From Pseudomonadota bacterium (lineage in GTDB: Bacteria > Pseudomonadota > Alphaproteobacteria > Micropepsales > Micropepsaceae): a DNA stretch of 64,000 nucleotides. The position numbers and the translations under genes are program-made. The notes beneath the pieces were generated by a model that searched no databases, had not been told where the DNA came from, and saw only the letters and a list, made by a program, of their open reading frames with translations. Positions within the stretch are counted from its first letter, which is position 1; every line of letters starts with the position of its first letter. The stretch lies in contig JAJZGY010000008.1 of the NCBI GenBank assembly GCA_021804785.1, forward strand, positions 1 to 64,000, in the 5' to 3' direction. Of this stretch, positions 1-9,228 are shown one piece after another.

Positions 1-2019
1 CTGCGTCGAGGCTGCTTTGCTGCAGTGTGTGTTTTGACTTTTTCCGGGTTTGCGCACGCGCAATCTATTGAAACTGTAACGGTAACTGCCGCACGGATGC
101 CGCAGCCTGTCGGCCAGAGTGCATTTTCGGTGGTCACCCTGTCGGCGGCCAGCCTCTCGCGTGCGGGACGCCTGGATGCCGCGTTGGAACAGGTGCCGGG
201 CGTTTCGCTCTTTCGGCGCGGCGATAGCCTTTCGGCAAACCCGACAACGCAGGGCATATCGCTACGCGCGATTGCGCCTTCTGGTGCCGGACGAGCCCTG
301 GTCCTGCTTGACGGCGTACCAATGAATGATCCGTTCGGAAATTGGGTGATCTGGACAGCGCTTCCCTGGGAAGACATAGGGCAGGCGCAGATCGTGCGTG
401 GAGCAGGTACCGGTCCTTATGGCTCCGGGGCTCTTACTGGTACGATTGCGCTTACTGAACGAAGTGGTCAGGGTCTTGCCGTGGCAGATGCATCGGCCGG
501 CTCCCTGGGCACAACAAGGCTGGGAGCCGCCGGTGGAGCCGAGATCGGTCAGGTCTCGTTCTTTGCTAGCGCTTCGGCAGAGCATGCCGACGGCTGGTTT
601 CCAGTCATGGCCGGACAACGGGGCGCGGCGGATAGGCCTTTATGGTTCAATGGTGCCTCCGGTTCCTTGCGGGCGCAGGCAACGCTGGAGGAAGGTCTGA
701 CCTTCTCCGCCCGTCTGGGGCTCTATGACGAAACCCGCGGCAATGGCGTGATCGGCGGCCGTGCCGGAGCAAACGGCGAGGTAGCCAGCGTCGCATTGGC
801 TCGGACAGCTACGCGATCCCGGCCTGGTTGGCGTCTGCAGCTATGGTCTTTGAGCAGCAATCTCAACAACACCTTCACGTCAGAAGCGCTCAACCACATG
901 AGCGCGCTGGTCGTGGATAATCAGTATGCGACGCCTGCGTGGGGTTGGGGCGCCAATGCGGCGATGGTTGGCGCATCGGGACCGTGGCGGTGGGAACTCG
1001 GCGGGGACCTGCGGGATGATTCCGGTGAATCCCGTGAACTCTACCTGCCGGTTCAGGGGATATTTCAGGACAGGCGCCGTGCCGGAGGAAGGCTTGTCAT
1101 TGTAGGTCTTTACGGCGAAGGGGCGTGGCGGCACCAGGGCTGGCTGCTGACTGCCGGCGTACGTGCGGACCGCTGGGCGACATCTCAAGGGCATCTTGTC
1201 GAGAGCAGGGTCGCAAGTGACGCACTCATTGCACTCAGTGATCCACCGAGCCGCAGCGGCATCGTACCAACGGGCCGTATCGGAATTAAACGTAACCTAA
1301 GCGGTGGCCTATATTTGCGTGCAGCTGCCTACGCCGGATTTAGGGTGCCGAGCCTCAATGAGCTCTATCGTCCATTTCGGGTGGGGAGCGTGATCACCAG
1401 TGCGAACGCCAATCTGAAGCCGGAACAGCTCTATGGTGAAGAACTCGGCTCGGGCGGTCAGCACGCCGGTTGGAAGTGGTCTCTTACCGCCTTTTACAAT
1501 CAGCTTGCCAACGCAATCACGAATGTAACCGTTTCTACAACGCCTCAGCTGACATTCCAGCAACGCGAGAATGCCGGTACTATTGATGCGCTCGGACTTG
1601 AGGGCGAGGCATCGGTAGCGCTCTCCAAGCAGCTTGTTCTTTATGGCGCATATGCTCTCACCGATGCGCGGGTCCACGCGCATGGCCCGGCTGCTCAGCT
1701 TAACGGAAAGCGACCTGCCCAGGATCCAGTTGCAACCATCACTGCCGGAGCCGACTATAGCCCTCTTGATCCGTTGCGTCTTTCTGCCCGGGTCCGATAC
1801 GAAAGTGCCCGCTATAACGATGATCTGAACCGGCAGCGTCTAGGCGCAGCGGTCACGATTGATCTGCGTGCCGACTGGCGACTTCGTCAAGCATGGGACG
1901 CATACATTTCCCTCGATAACGCCGCCAATGCCCGCGTGGCTTATCAAGTTGATGCGCCTGGGGTTGATCTTTATGCTGAACCCCGACGTCTGATGGTTGG
2001 CCTAACCTATGAACCCTGA
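1..2019 (+). CDS. TonB-dependent outer-membrane receptor (5' partial)
   Basis: Outer-membrane beta-barrel receptor that takes up a ligand using energy from TonB. The reading frame is open back to base 1 and the first residues (LRRGCFAAV...GFAHAQ) are the end of a signal peptide with an AHAQ cleavage site, so the true start lies just outside the window; a GTG at 25 is an unlikely start. After cleavage comes a TonB-box-like ETVTVTA, then a plug domain (about residues 20-140, with LVLLDGVPMNDPFG and GAGTGPYGSGA), then a barrel ending in a short C-terminal strand. About 650 mature residues is normal for small receptors of the BtuB/siderophore kind. The ligand cannot be read from sequence; a cobalamin-riboswitch-like stretch follows the gene rather than preceding it. 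Confidence 0.9.
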   Translation: MRRGCFAAVCVLTFSGFAHAQSIETVTVTAARMPQPVGQSAFSVVTLSAASLSRAGRLDAALEQVPGVSLFRRGDSLSANPTTQGISLRAIAPSGAGRALVLLDGVPMNDPFGNWVIWTALPWEDIGQAQIVRGAGTGPYGSGALTGTIALTERSGQGLAVADASAGSLGTTRLGAAGGAEIGQVSFFASASAEHADGWFPVMAGQRGAADRPLWFNGASGSLRAQATLEEGLTFSARLGLYDETRGNGVIGGRAGANGEVASVALARTATRSRPGWRLQLWSLSSNLNNTFTSEALNHMSALVVDNQYATPAWGWGANAAMVGASGPWRWELGGDLRDDSGESRELYLPVQGIFQDRRRAGGRLVIVGLYGEGAWRHQGWLLTAGVRADRWATSQGHLVESRVASDALIALSDPPSRSGIVPTGRIGIKRNLSGGLYLRAAAYAGFRVPSLNELYRPFRVGSVITSANANLKPEQLYGEELGSGGQHAGWKWSLTAFYNQLANAITNVTVSTTPQLTFQQRENAGTIDALGLEGEASVALSKQLVLYGAYALTDARVHAHGPAAQLNGKRPAQDPVATITAGADYSPLDPLRLSARVRYESARYNDDLNRQRLGAAVTIDLRADWRLRQAWDAYISLDNAANARVAYQVDAPGVDLYAEPRRLMVGLTYEP

Positions 2020-2048
2020 AGCCAGGGGATTTAGCGTTAGTCCATGTC

Positions 2049-2100
2049 CCACGGAAGGACGAAGATCAAAGGGCTCGGGAAAGCCTAGCGAAGACCTGCC
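2049..2100 (+). promoter_or_regulatory. Sequence resembling the 3' half of a cobalamin riboswitch
   Basis: Between the receptor and the broken reductase the leader contains GGAAGG (2053-2058), GGGCTCGGG, then AAGCC and GAAGACCTGCC (2090-2100). This order resembles the 3' portion of cobalamin riboswitches, which end in a conserved GGAGACCTGCC-like B12 box. The 5' half, with its conserved CCCGCAACTGT-like core, is not visible upstream, where the receptor gene ends. It may be a truncated element or a chance match. Confidence 0.25.
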
Positions 2101-2112
2101 GCGAGCCAGATC

Positions 2113-3096
2113 ATGAGGGAGCATAGCCCGCAGACCGTGCGGCTTGGCCAAACTGGATTGAAGGTAACGCGTATATGCCTTGGCGCCACGAGTTATGGTT
2201 CTTCGAAGTGGCGGGATTGGGGGCTTGACGAGGAAGAAGGTCGCCCGATGATCCGAAGGGCGATAGAAGCCGGGATCAATTTTTTTGACACTGCTGACAT
2301 ATATTCCCTAGGAGTAAGTGAGGAAGTCCTCGACCGCGCGCTCCGGGACTTTGCGGGCGCACGTGATGCCTATGTGGTTGCAAACAAAGTGTTCAATCCC
2401 ATGGGCGATGCAGCCAATCAGCGCGGATTATCCCGGAAACACATTGTGTCTGCGATTGATGCGAGCTTGCGTCGTCTGGGAATGGATCACGTTGACCTTT
2501 ACCAAATCCACCGATTTGACCCGCAGACTCCGATCGAAGAGACGATTGAAGCTTTCCACGATGTGGTCAAGGCGGAAAAGGCGCTCTAGGTAGGTGCATC
2601 ATCCATGTATGCTTGGCAATTTTCCAGCTATTTGCATATGGCCAAGGTGATGGGGATGACACGCTTTGTCTCCATGCAAAATCATTACAATCTCGTGTAC
2701 CGCAAGGAGGAACGCGAGATGTTGCCACTCTGTGCAGCAGAAGGAACCGGAATCATTTTCTGGAGCCCGCTGGTGCGAGGCTTCCTCGCCAATAACAGCC
2801 GTGAGCAAACGCGTAGAGCCAAGTCTGACCAGTTTGCTCACGCCATGTATCAGGAGAGCGACTTTTCAGTTGTTGATGCAGTAAGCGAGGTTGCTAGGAC
2901 GCGCGGTGTGTGCAATGCGCAGGTTGCGCTTGCATGGCTATTGCACAAGTCGACGGTGACGGCGCCGATTATTGGGCCGACCAAAATGATCCATCTGGAG
3001 GAAGCCGTTGCTGCGACGTTGCTCAATCTGGACGACGCAGAGCATAGGGCGCTCGAGGCGCCCTATGCTCCACACCGCGTGCTGGGTCATCTTTAG
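2113..3096 (+). pseudogene. Aldo/keto reductase interrupted by one amber codon
   Basis: NAD(P)H-dependent aldo/keto reductase of the YhdN/Tas-like class, about 327 residues if intact. The frame runs from ATG 2113 to TAG at 2587-2589 and continues in the same frame from 2590 to 3096. Before the stop lie the start of the barrel (VRLGQTGLKVTRICLGATSYG) and the catalytic Asp/Tyr region (FDTADIYSLGVSEEVLDRAL). After it lies VGASSMYAWQF, which in the family directly follows a Tyr (typically YIGASSMYAWQF). A single tyrosine-to-amber change therefore explains the break. No frameshift is seen. It is probably an inactivated gene; readthrough or a sequencing error are alternatives. No strong ribosome site precedes 2113. 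Confidence 0.85.
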
Positions 3097-3119
3097 GGCT
3101 GGGCGCGCAGCAAGCCTTT

Positions 3120-4631
3120 TCAAAAAATCCAGTCAAGAATCCCACGGTTCTTCAGATGCTTGGCCGCCTTCTTAGCTGCATTGACGGCGGGCGCGGACGC
3201 TTTCGGAAGAGTCGCAGGGATTGGAACGGGCTGGGTCATATCGGCCGGATTTTCACTCCAGCCGCCACCCAGCGCAGTATAGAGGCTGACATCAGCCTGA
3301 ATGCGCGCGAGTTTGATCTGAACGAGTGTGTCTTCAGCAGAGAACAATGTCTGCTGGGACTGAAGCACAGTCAAAAGGTCGGTTACGCCTTCGCGGTATT
3401 GGATTTCAGAAATGCGGAACGCCTCTGCCGCAGCCTTGACCTGGGCAGCGGTATATTTCTCTTCCTGCGCATAATGTGCAACTTGGCTCAGAGAGGTCTC
3501 CACATCCTTGAACGCGTTCAGCACGGCAGTGCGGTAGGCTTCGATCAGCTGGAGTTGCTGCGCCTTGCTTAATTCAACCTGCCCGGTTAGTCGCCCACCG
3601 TTGAAAATCGATTGGATCAGCGAAGCGCCAAGCGAGAATCCTAGATTTGAGGGATTGATCATTGAGCTGAGAGCCGTCGAGGCATAACCACCTGACGCAG
3701 TCAGGTTGATCTGCGGGAAGAAGGCATTTCGCGCGGCGTCGACATTGGCATGTGCGGCGGCAAGCTGAGCCTCTGCCTGCGCGACATCTGGACGGCGTTC
3801 AAGGAGTTCAGATGGCAGACCAGGGGCAACTGTGGGGGCCTTGATACCCGCAAGGCTGTCTCCGGTCACCTTGAAACCCTCCGGTGGCCGCCCCAGAAGA
3901 ACGGCCAGGGCAAAGCGTGCTTCGTTACTCTGTTCCTGAAGCGCCGGAACTTGGGCCTTTTGGCCGTTAACCACGGCTTCTTGCTGAGCAAGAGAAAGAC
4001 GTGATGCCACGCCGTTTGTTACCTGTGCCTCGGTGACGCCGAGGATACGGTTGGCGGCGCGAATATTCTGATCTGCAATGGTTTCGCGTTGACGCAGCGC
4101 GAGAACGTCCAGGTACGTATTGGCCACTGAGGCGGTGACGGTGAGTGCTACAGTCTGCTGATTAAATCGCGCCGCCTTCAGCGCTTCCTGTGCGGAGTTC
4201 AGGGTAGGAAGGGTGTCCCAGAAACTCGCCTCATAGCTCGCGCTTCCTGACAACCCGAAGTCATTGCGGGTCAGGTTGAAGCCCTGCGCGTTGGAGCTGC
4301 TGCGACTCGCAGTGCCGGCTAGTGAAAGACTTGGAAATAGGGCCGAGGCCGAAATGTAGGTCTGGGCCCGCGCCTGCATGACTGCTGCCACGGCGGAGGC
4401 GAGATTGAGATTGTTCTGGTGGGCTTCGACAACCAGCGAGTCGAGTTCGGGGCTACCGAATCCTTGCCACCAGCCTGGCTTGGGCCATATCTGAGCGTTG
4501 GCGGCGATGGGCTGAGAAAACGACTTGGGCACGTCACGCCGGGTCAGGGCCACAGGCGGGGGCGTTTCCACGCATCCCGCCGCAACGAGGGCGAGCGCAG
4601 CAATCGACGAGGCCTGAAGTAGCTTTTTCAT
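3120..4631 (-). CDS. Outer-membrane efflux lipoprotein, NodT/OprM family
   Basis: Outer-membrane factor of a tripartite efflux pump, forming the TolC-like exit duct. The 503-residue protein starts with a lipoprotein signal (ALVAAGC, lipidated Cys near residue 20) followed by a short Pro-rich linker. It contains the two OEP repeats, with the typical WWQGFGSPELDSLV near residue 55 and LLERRPDVAQAEAQLAAAHANV near residue 285 as the family's mid-protein signature. The C-terminus is Ala/Lys-rich and not part of the fold. No membrane-fusion or RND gene lies beside it in this window, so it is an orphan here and could serve a pump encoded elsewhere. Its substrate cannot be predicted. Confidence 0.92.
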   Translation of the reverse strand: MKKLLQASSIAALALVAAGCVETPPPVALTRRDVPKSFSQPIAANAQIWPKPGWWQGFGSPELDSLVVEAHQNNLNLASAVAAVMQARAQTYISASALFPSLSLAGTASRSSSNAQGFNLTRNDFGLSGSASYEASFWDTLPTLNSAQEALKAARFNQQTVALTVTASVANTYLDVLALRQRETIADQNIRAANRILGVTEAQVTNGVASRLSLAQQEAVVNGQKAQVPALQEQSNEARFALAVLLGRPPEGFKVTGDSLAGIKAPTVAPGLPSELLERRPDVAQAEAQLAAAHANVDAARNAFFPQINLTASGGYASTALSSMINPSNLGFSLGASLIQSIFNGGRLTGQVELSKAQQLQLIEAYRTAVLNAFKDVETSLSQVAHYAQEEKYTAAQVKAAAEAFRISEIQYREGVTDLLTVLQSQQTLFSAEDTLVQIKLARIQADVSLYTALGGGWSENPADMTQPVPIPATLPKASAPAVNAAKKAAKHLKNRGILDWIF

Positions 4632-4959
4632 TCGAAATACTCGCTAGAAAGAAATCGGCCTACTGGCGGCTGGCGCCCCTTCATAAACGCTCGATCCCTG
4701 AACGCAAGGGTTCAGCACGTCCTGAAGGCCCAGCCGACCTCGGGGTGTAGTGGTACCCCGCCAGATGGGAAGTATATGGATCAGGATCAAGGCACCGGTG
4801 GCGGTTTGGCATGGGCTGTGCTTCTGGGGCCACGATAGGGCGGTATGGTGACCGCCCCTTAGATAAGGGGGCAGAGCCGCCCCCAAAAGGCCATGCTCTG
4901 CCCCGAATGGTAACCATCTGTCGCCGAGCCCGCCGTCAGGTTGGCGGCCGGCTTCTTGC
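4632..4959. other. Intergenic region between the TPR gene and the efflux lipoprotein gene
   Basis: No gene is supported in this 328-bp stretch. Short open frames on the minus strand lack coding character and family resemblance. It holds two GC-rich hairpins (4838-4857 and 4867-4884), listed separately, and must contain the upstream region of the minus-strand efflux gene. Confidence 0.5.
4838..4884 (-). terminator. Tandem GC-rich hairpins downstream of the TPR gene
   Basis: Two perfect stems lie about 75-120 bp after the minus-strand TPR gene: GGGGGC/GCCCCC (4867-4884, 6-nt loop) and GGGCGGT/ACCGCCC (4838-4857, 6-nt loop). They could end transcription before the next minus-strand gene. Neither is followed by a convincing T-run, so termination is inferred from position only. 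Confidence 0.4.
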
Positions 4960-5583
4960 TTAGCTGTTGTGGGTGGCCGGCTCCCGGATCACCTTGAAGC
5001 GCGTAAGCTGCTGCTTGGCGAGGGTAAAGTTCGGAGACAGGGCTACCGCGTGCTGGTAGTCAAAGTAAGCACTGCGGATGTCTCCCAGGCTCTCGTGAGC
5101 CACCGCGCGGTCATAGTAGGCGATCTGTGGCCGGTTGACGTGCAGTGCAAGGCCCTTGTCTATAGCTACGAGGGCGGCACGATAACGCTTCAGCGAGAGC
5201 AACGCCGCTCCCCGGTCCACATAGGCCTCCGCCAGATGGGGAGCGAGGGCTATCCCCTCATTGTAATCCGCCAGTGCCCCTCGCGGGTTTGACGGGGCTC
5301 TAAGGATGCCACGATTGACATAGGTGGAGGCACGATCATGGACGCTCAGCGGCTCCTGATTGAGAGCCAAGGTACAGGTGTTGATGCCGTCCCGTGTATC
5401 GCCGCCAAACTCGGCCGCTTTATAGCAGCCCTGGGCAAGACCGCTGCCCATAACTGTAATCGCCGCCTGGGCGGTTGTCGTGCCCGCGGCTATCGTAATC
5501 AAGACACCAAATGCACTTGCAAGTAAGGGCCCATTTTTGCCTGCAAACCTGCGTTTGAAGGTGAGCATGTTAGGCAATGCCAT
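4960..5583 (-). CDS. Secreted tetratricopeptide-repeat protein
   Basis: Protein of 207 residues with an N-terminal signal sequence ending in TTTAQA-A (about residues 15-40) and then TPR repeats: DRASTYVNRGILRA, NEGIALAPHLAEAYVDRGAA, and YDRAVAHESLGDIRSAYFDYQHAVALSP. TPR proteins of this kind act as periplasmic protein-protein scaffolds; no specific partner can be named. The ATG at 5583 is preceded by AGGAGAG at good spacing, which supports this start. It is followed by tandem hairpins and then by the unrelated efflux gene on the same strand. Confidence 0.85.
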   Translation of the reverse strand: MALPNMLTFKRRFAGKNGPLLASAFGVLITIAAGTTTAQAAITVMGSGLAQGCYKAAEFGGDTRDGINTCTLALNQEPLSVHDRASTYVNRGILRAPSNPRGALADYNEGIALAPHLAEAYVDRGAALLSLKRYRAALVAIDKGLALHVNRPQIAYYDRAVAHESLGDIRSAYFDYQHAVALSPNFTLAKQQLTRFKVIREPATHNS

Positions 5584-5693
5584 GAAACTCTCCTACGTGA
5601 AACGCAAACGCGATGTTGCGACTGTATGCAGCGCCCGTCTACAGCAGAGACTGTCACGACCGCGTGAGACCTATCGCGATTTCGTGAGCGTGC

Positions 5694-6137
5694 TCAGCCC
5701 TGCCATGGGTCCATGTCGAAACTAGTCACCGCGCGCATGGGAATATCCACTTCGGGAAGGGTACCAGGGTATACGATTACGGTCATGGTCTGACTCGATG
5801 TGTCCCATTTCATCTGAGGCGCTATGTGACCGGGATAACGAAATACATGACCATTGAAGTGCATATGTCGGGGTTGAACGAAGGACCAGCTTGAATCCAG
5901 ATCCTGGGCAAGGCGGGCACGAATTACGGCACGCTGGTCTGGATCGGCGCTGACGTTTAGTGCATCTGGGGCGCTCAGATAGATGGCTCCATTCTTCTCG
6001 ATCTTGAGGCGGGCAACGATCATCGTTTCGGGCGACTGGAAGCTGCCCTCCCAGCGACCAACGGGCGGCTTGGCCGGGGAGCAGGCCGACAGGCCGACCG
6101 CGATCCCTGCAAGCGCGGTGCTGACAATGGTCCGCAT
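5694..6137 (-). CDS. Small putative lipoprotein of unknown function
   Basis: Protein of 147 residues beginning with a lipoprotein-type signal (MRTIVSTALAGIAVGLSAC, lipidated Cys at residue 19). The rest contains VGRWEGSF, MIVARLKIEKNGAIYLSAPDAL and a C-terminal hydrophobic strand region (MTVIVYPGTLPEV). The pattern suggests a small beta-rich envelope protein. I do not recognise the family. The start is supported by GGGGAGAG just upstream of the ATG. It precedes the TPR gene on the same strand with a gap of about 110 bp and may be co-transcribed with it. Confidence 0.7.
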   Translation of the reverse strand: MRTIVSTALAGIAVGLSACSPAKPPVGRWEGSFQSPETMIVARLKIEKNGAIYLSAPDALNVSADPDQRAVIRARLAQDLDSSWSFVQPRHMHFNGHVFRYPGHIAPQMKWDTSSQTMTVIVYPGTLPEVDIPMRAVTSFDMDPWQG

Positions 6138-6282
6138 AGGCTCTCCCCAGGGTACGGGATGACGAGAGGGACAGCTTGGCAGGTCTAGGTTGACGAACAG
6201 TAAGCAGCACCGATCAATTCCCGCGGTTTGGCTTGCGCCCGACGGCAGGGGATTGCTAGTTCTGTGCTTCCATCCCTTCTAA

Positions 6283-7521
<1,239 letters not shown>

Positions 7522-7687
7522 GGTGAGCACAACACGATCAGCTGGTTGAGCGATGGCTCTGAGCGGACGGGGGGCACGTGGGCGTTTTCGTTTGACGGTG
7601 ACTTGCTGGTAGAGATGCGCAAGTGTCTGTCGATGCCTTCAGCTCGTCTTGAAAAAGGAAGCGCAGTGAGATTACCCTTCCGTAGGG

Positions 7688-8662
7688 TCAGCTCATGTCG
7701 CCCGCAAAGCTATACTTGCCATTGACGAAGCCGAGGACTTCCTGAGCCGCCTCGTGGTCAATTCCGCCATAGCGGGCCCGCAGTCGTTCAACCTCGACGA
7801 CACCAAGCGGCTCTAGGCCGGCATCCTGGAGGAGGCTGAGATCCTCATAAAGGCATTCGGCCAATTGGGAGCCGCACACGGCCATGGCGGCTTCGTGAAA
7901 TGCCCGGCCATAATCATAAAGGGCGCCCTGACGATACGCCATTGCCAAGCTCATCGCTGGAATTTGAGCCAATGTTGGTTGAAGCGATGGGTTCACAGCG
8001 TGCCCCTCCAGCTGGACTGCCGCAGTCACGCTTCGTCCGGTTACCGCACGAATATGCAGATAACGGCTCATTCGCGGGCCGTCGTTGACAGGATAATTGT
8101 CCCACAGAACGGGCTTGCGCCGCAAAAGATCGCGATGCCAGGATCCAAGAGCTTTCCGATGGTCTCGAGATAATCGGCCGGATGGCGACCAAATGTGCGG
8201 TCGAGGACTGGATCATCACTATAGTAGGTGGGACAAAATATCAGCTTCGTTCCTGGCAGCTGTTGTCCGACTGGTTCGATGATTGCTCGTTGGCCAGCCG
8301 TGGTGAGCCGCCATGCATGTCATCAAAAAGGATGGCAAAGAGATCAAGCTTTAGCGCACGCAGTTGGTCAAGCTTGGCCGCGAGCTCGGTACGAGCCGTC
8401 TGACCGAAGTTTCGAAACAGCGCATAGGGACTAAATCCAAGACCAAAATTGACTCCCAAGCCCTGGCAGTATCCCGCCAGACTGACCAATGCCTCGAAAT
8501 CGCGCTGGGGATAGGGTGTACGCCATCCCCGTCGCAAGTAATTGTCGGACTTGGGAGCATAAATGTAGAAGCCATAACCATGCGGCCGCAGCGCAGCTAT
8601 CGTGCTCTTGCGACTGCGCATCGCCCACGGTCTTCCCTAAAAGCTTCAATGACGCCGAGCAT
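7688..8662 (-). pseudogene. GH84 beta-N-acetylglucosaminidase, broken by several lesions
   Basis: Remains of a family GH84 beta-N-acetylglucosaminidase (O-GlcNAcase/hyaluronidase type). Read on the minus strand from about 8662, the pieces follow the family order: LGVIE..F.GRPWAM, then RPHGYGFYIYAPKSDNYLRR, the catalytic double aspartate in LFAILFDDMHGG, KLIFCPTYYSDDPVLDRTFG, then RRKPVLWDNYPVND and a C-terminal helical part. They lie in different frames. A base loss plus a TAT-to-TAG-like change near 8640 breaks the N-terminus. A frameshift near 8280-8295 follows the DD motif. Near 8110-8125 a deletion of roughly 20 residues, with a frame change, removes the segment before WDNYPVND. The catalytic residues survive but the gene cannot encode a continuous enzyme. 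Confidence 0.82.
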
Positions 8663-9228
8663 GGCTCTTGCCCGTGGATTGACCCATCTTGGATCGCATA
8701 GCGCGGATGCCTTATGGCCGCATCCGCATCGTCCCCGGGTCCTTTTGCAGCAGTGCTGCATGTAGCTGGGCAGGGCACCTTGTGCTGTGGATCAAGGACC
8801 TCCACCCGACCTTGAGTGAAAATACATCGAGCCTTTGGCGAAATCTCTGTGCTGAAAGGACAATGTCAAAGGCCAAATATCATGTATGCGGTCAGGCATG
8901 GCGCTCTGCGGCAGGATGCCTCTGCTTCTCTGCAGCCACTGGCGACAGGCCTTAGCCGCCCTATCGTCAATGCTACCGAAAGAGACGCGCAACCCGCTCG
9001 ATCGAGTGAGCGCGCAGTGCCGCGTGTCAAGTACCCTACTACGACGCGGACTGGCTCCCGTTTCCACGAGTTTCTTAAGTTTTGTCGGGTCCAGGCATGA
9101 TTTTGCTTGCTGGCTGCTTCATTCAGCGCGAGCATTCCCCTCGCGGGGCGCGTGACGCGACCCTATCATAGGGGAATGCGCCCGCCGCGCCTCGGTCCGG
9201 ATCTAGGCTCCGGACAAGTGAGGCGCAC
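8663..9228. other. Intergenic region upstream of the EF-G paralogue
   Basis: This 566-bp stretch lies between the decayed glycosidase and the EF-G-like gene. Several open frames of 60-90 codons exist on both strands but overlap each other and show no recognisable domain. It may include further decayed upstream DNA of the glycosidase. Its last 100 bp carry two inverted repeats, listed separately. Confidence 0.5.
9132..9215 (+). promoter_or_regulatory. Two inverted repeats in the leader of the EF-G-like gene
   Basis: A perfect 10-bp inverted repeat GCATTCCCCT (9132-9141) / AGGGGAATGC (9170-9179) encloses 28 bp. A second perfect 7-bp stem GTCCGGA (9195-9201) / TCCGGAC (9209-9215) has a 7-nt loop and ends just before the GTGAGG ribosome-binding sequence of the gene starting at 9229. 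As RNA these could form leader hairpins next to the start site; a terminator or protein-binding site is also possible. Confidence 0.45.

Noticed and set aside
25-27. GTG at 25 as the receptor start
   Set aside because: The frame is open to base 1 and the residues before it continue a signal peptide, so the start is outside the window.
2113-3096. Programmed stop-codon readthrough in the aldo/keto reductase
   Set aside because: No known readthrough context or selenocysteine/pyrrolysine signal is apparent, and amber at a conserved Tyr is best explained by mutation.
8663-9228. Several 60-90 codon frames upstream of the EF-G-like gene
   Set aside because: They overlap on both strands and none shows a start context or domain.
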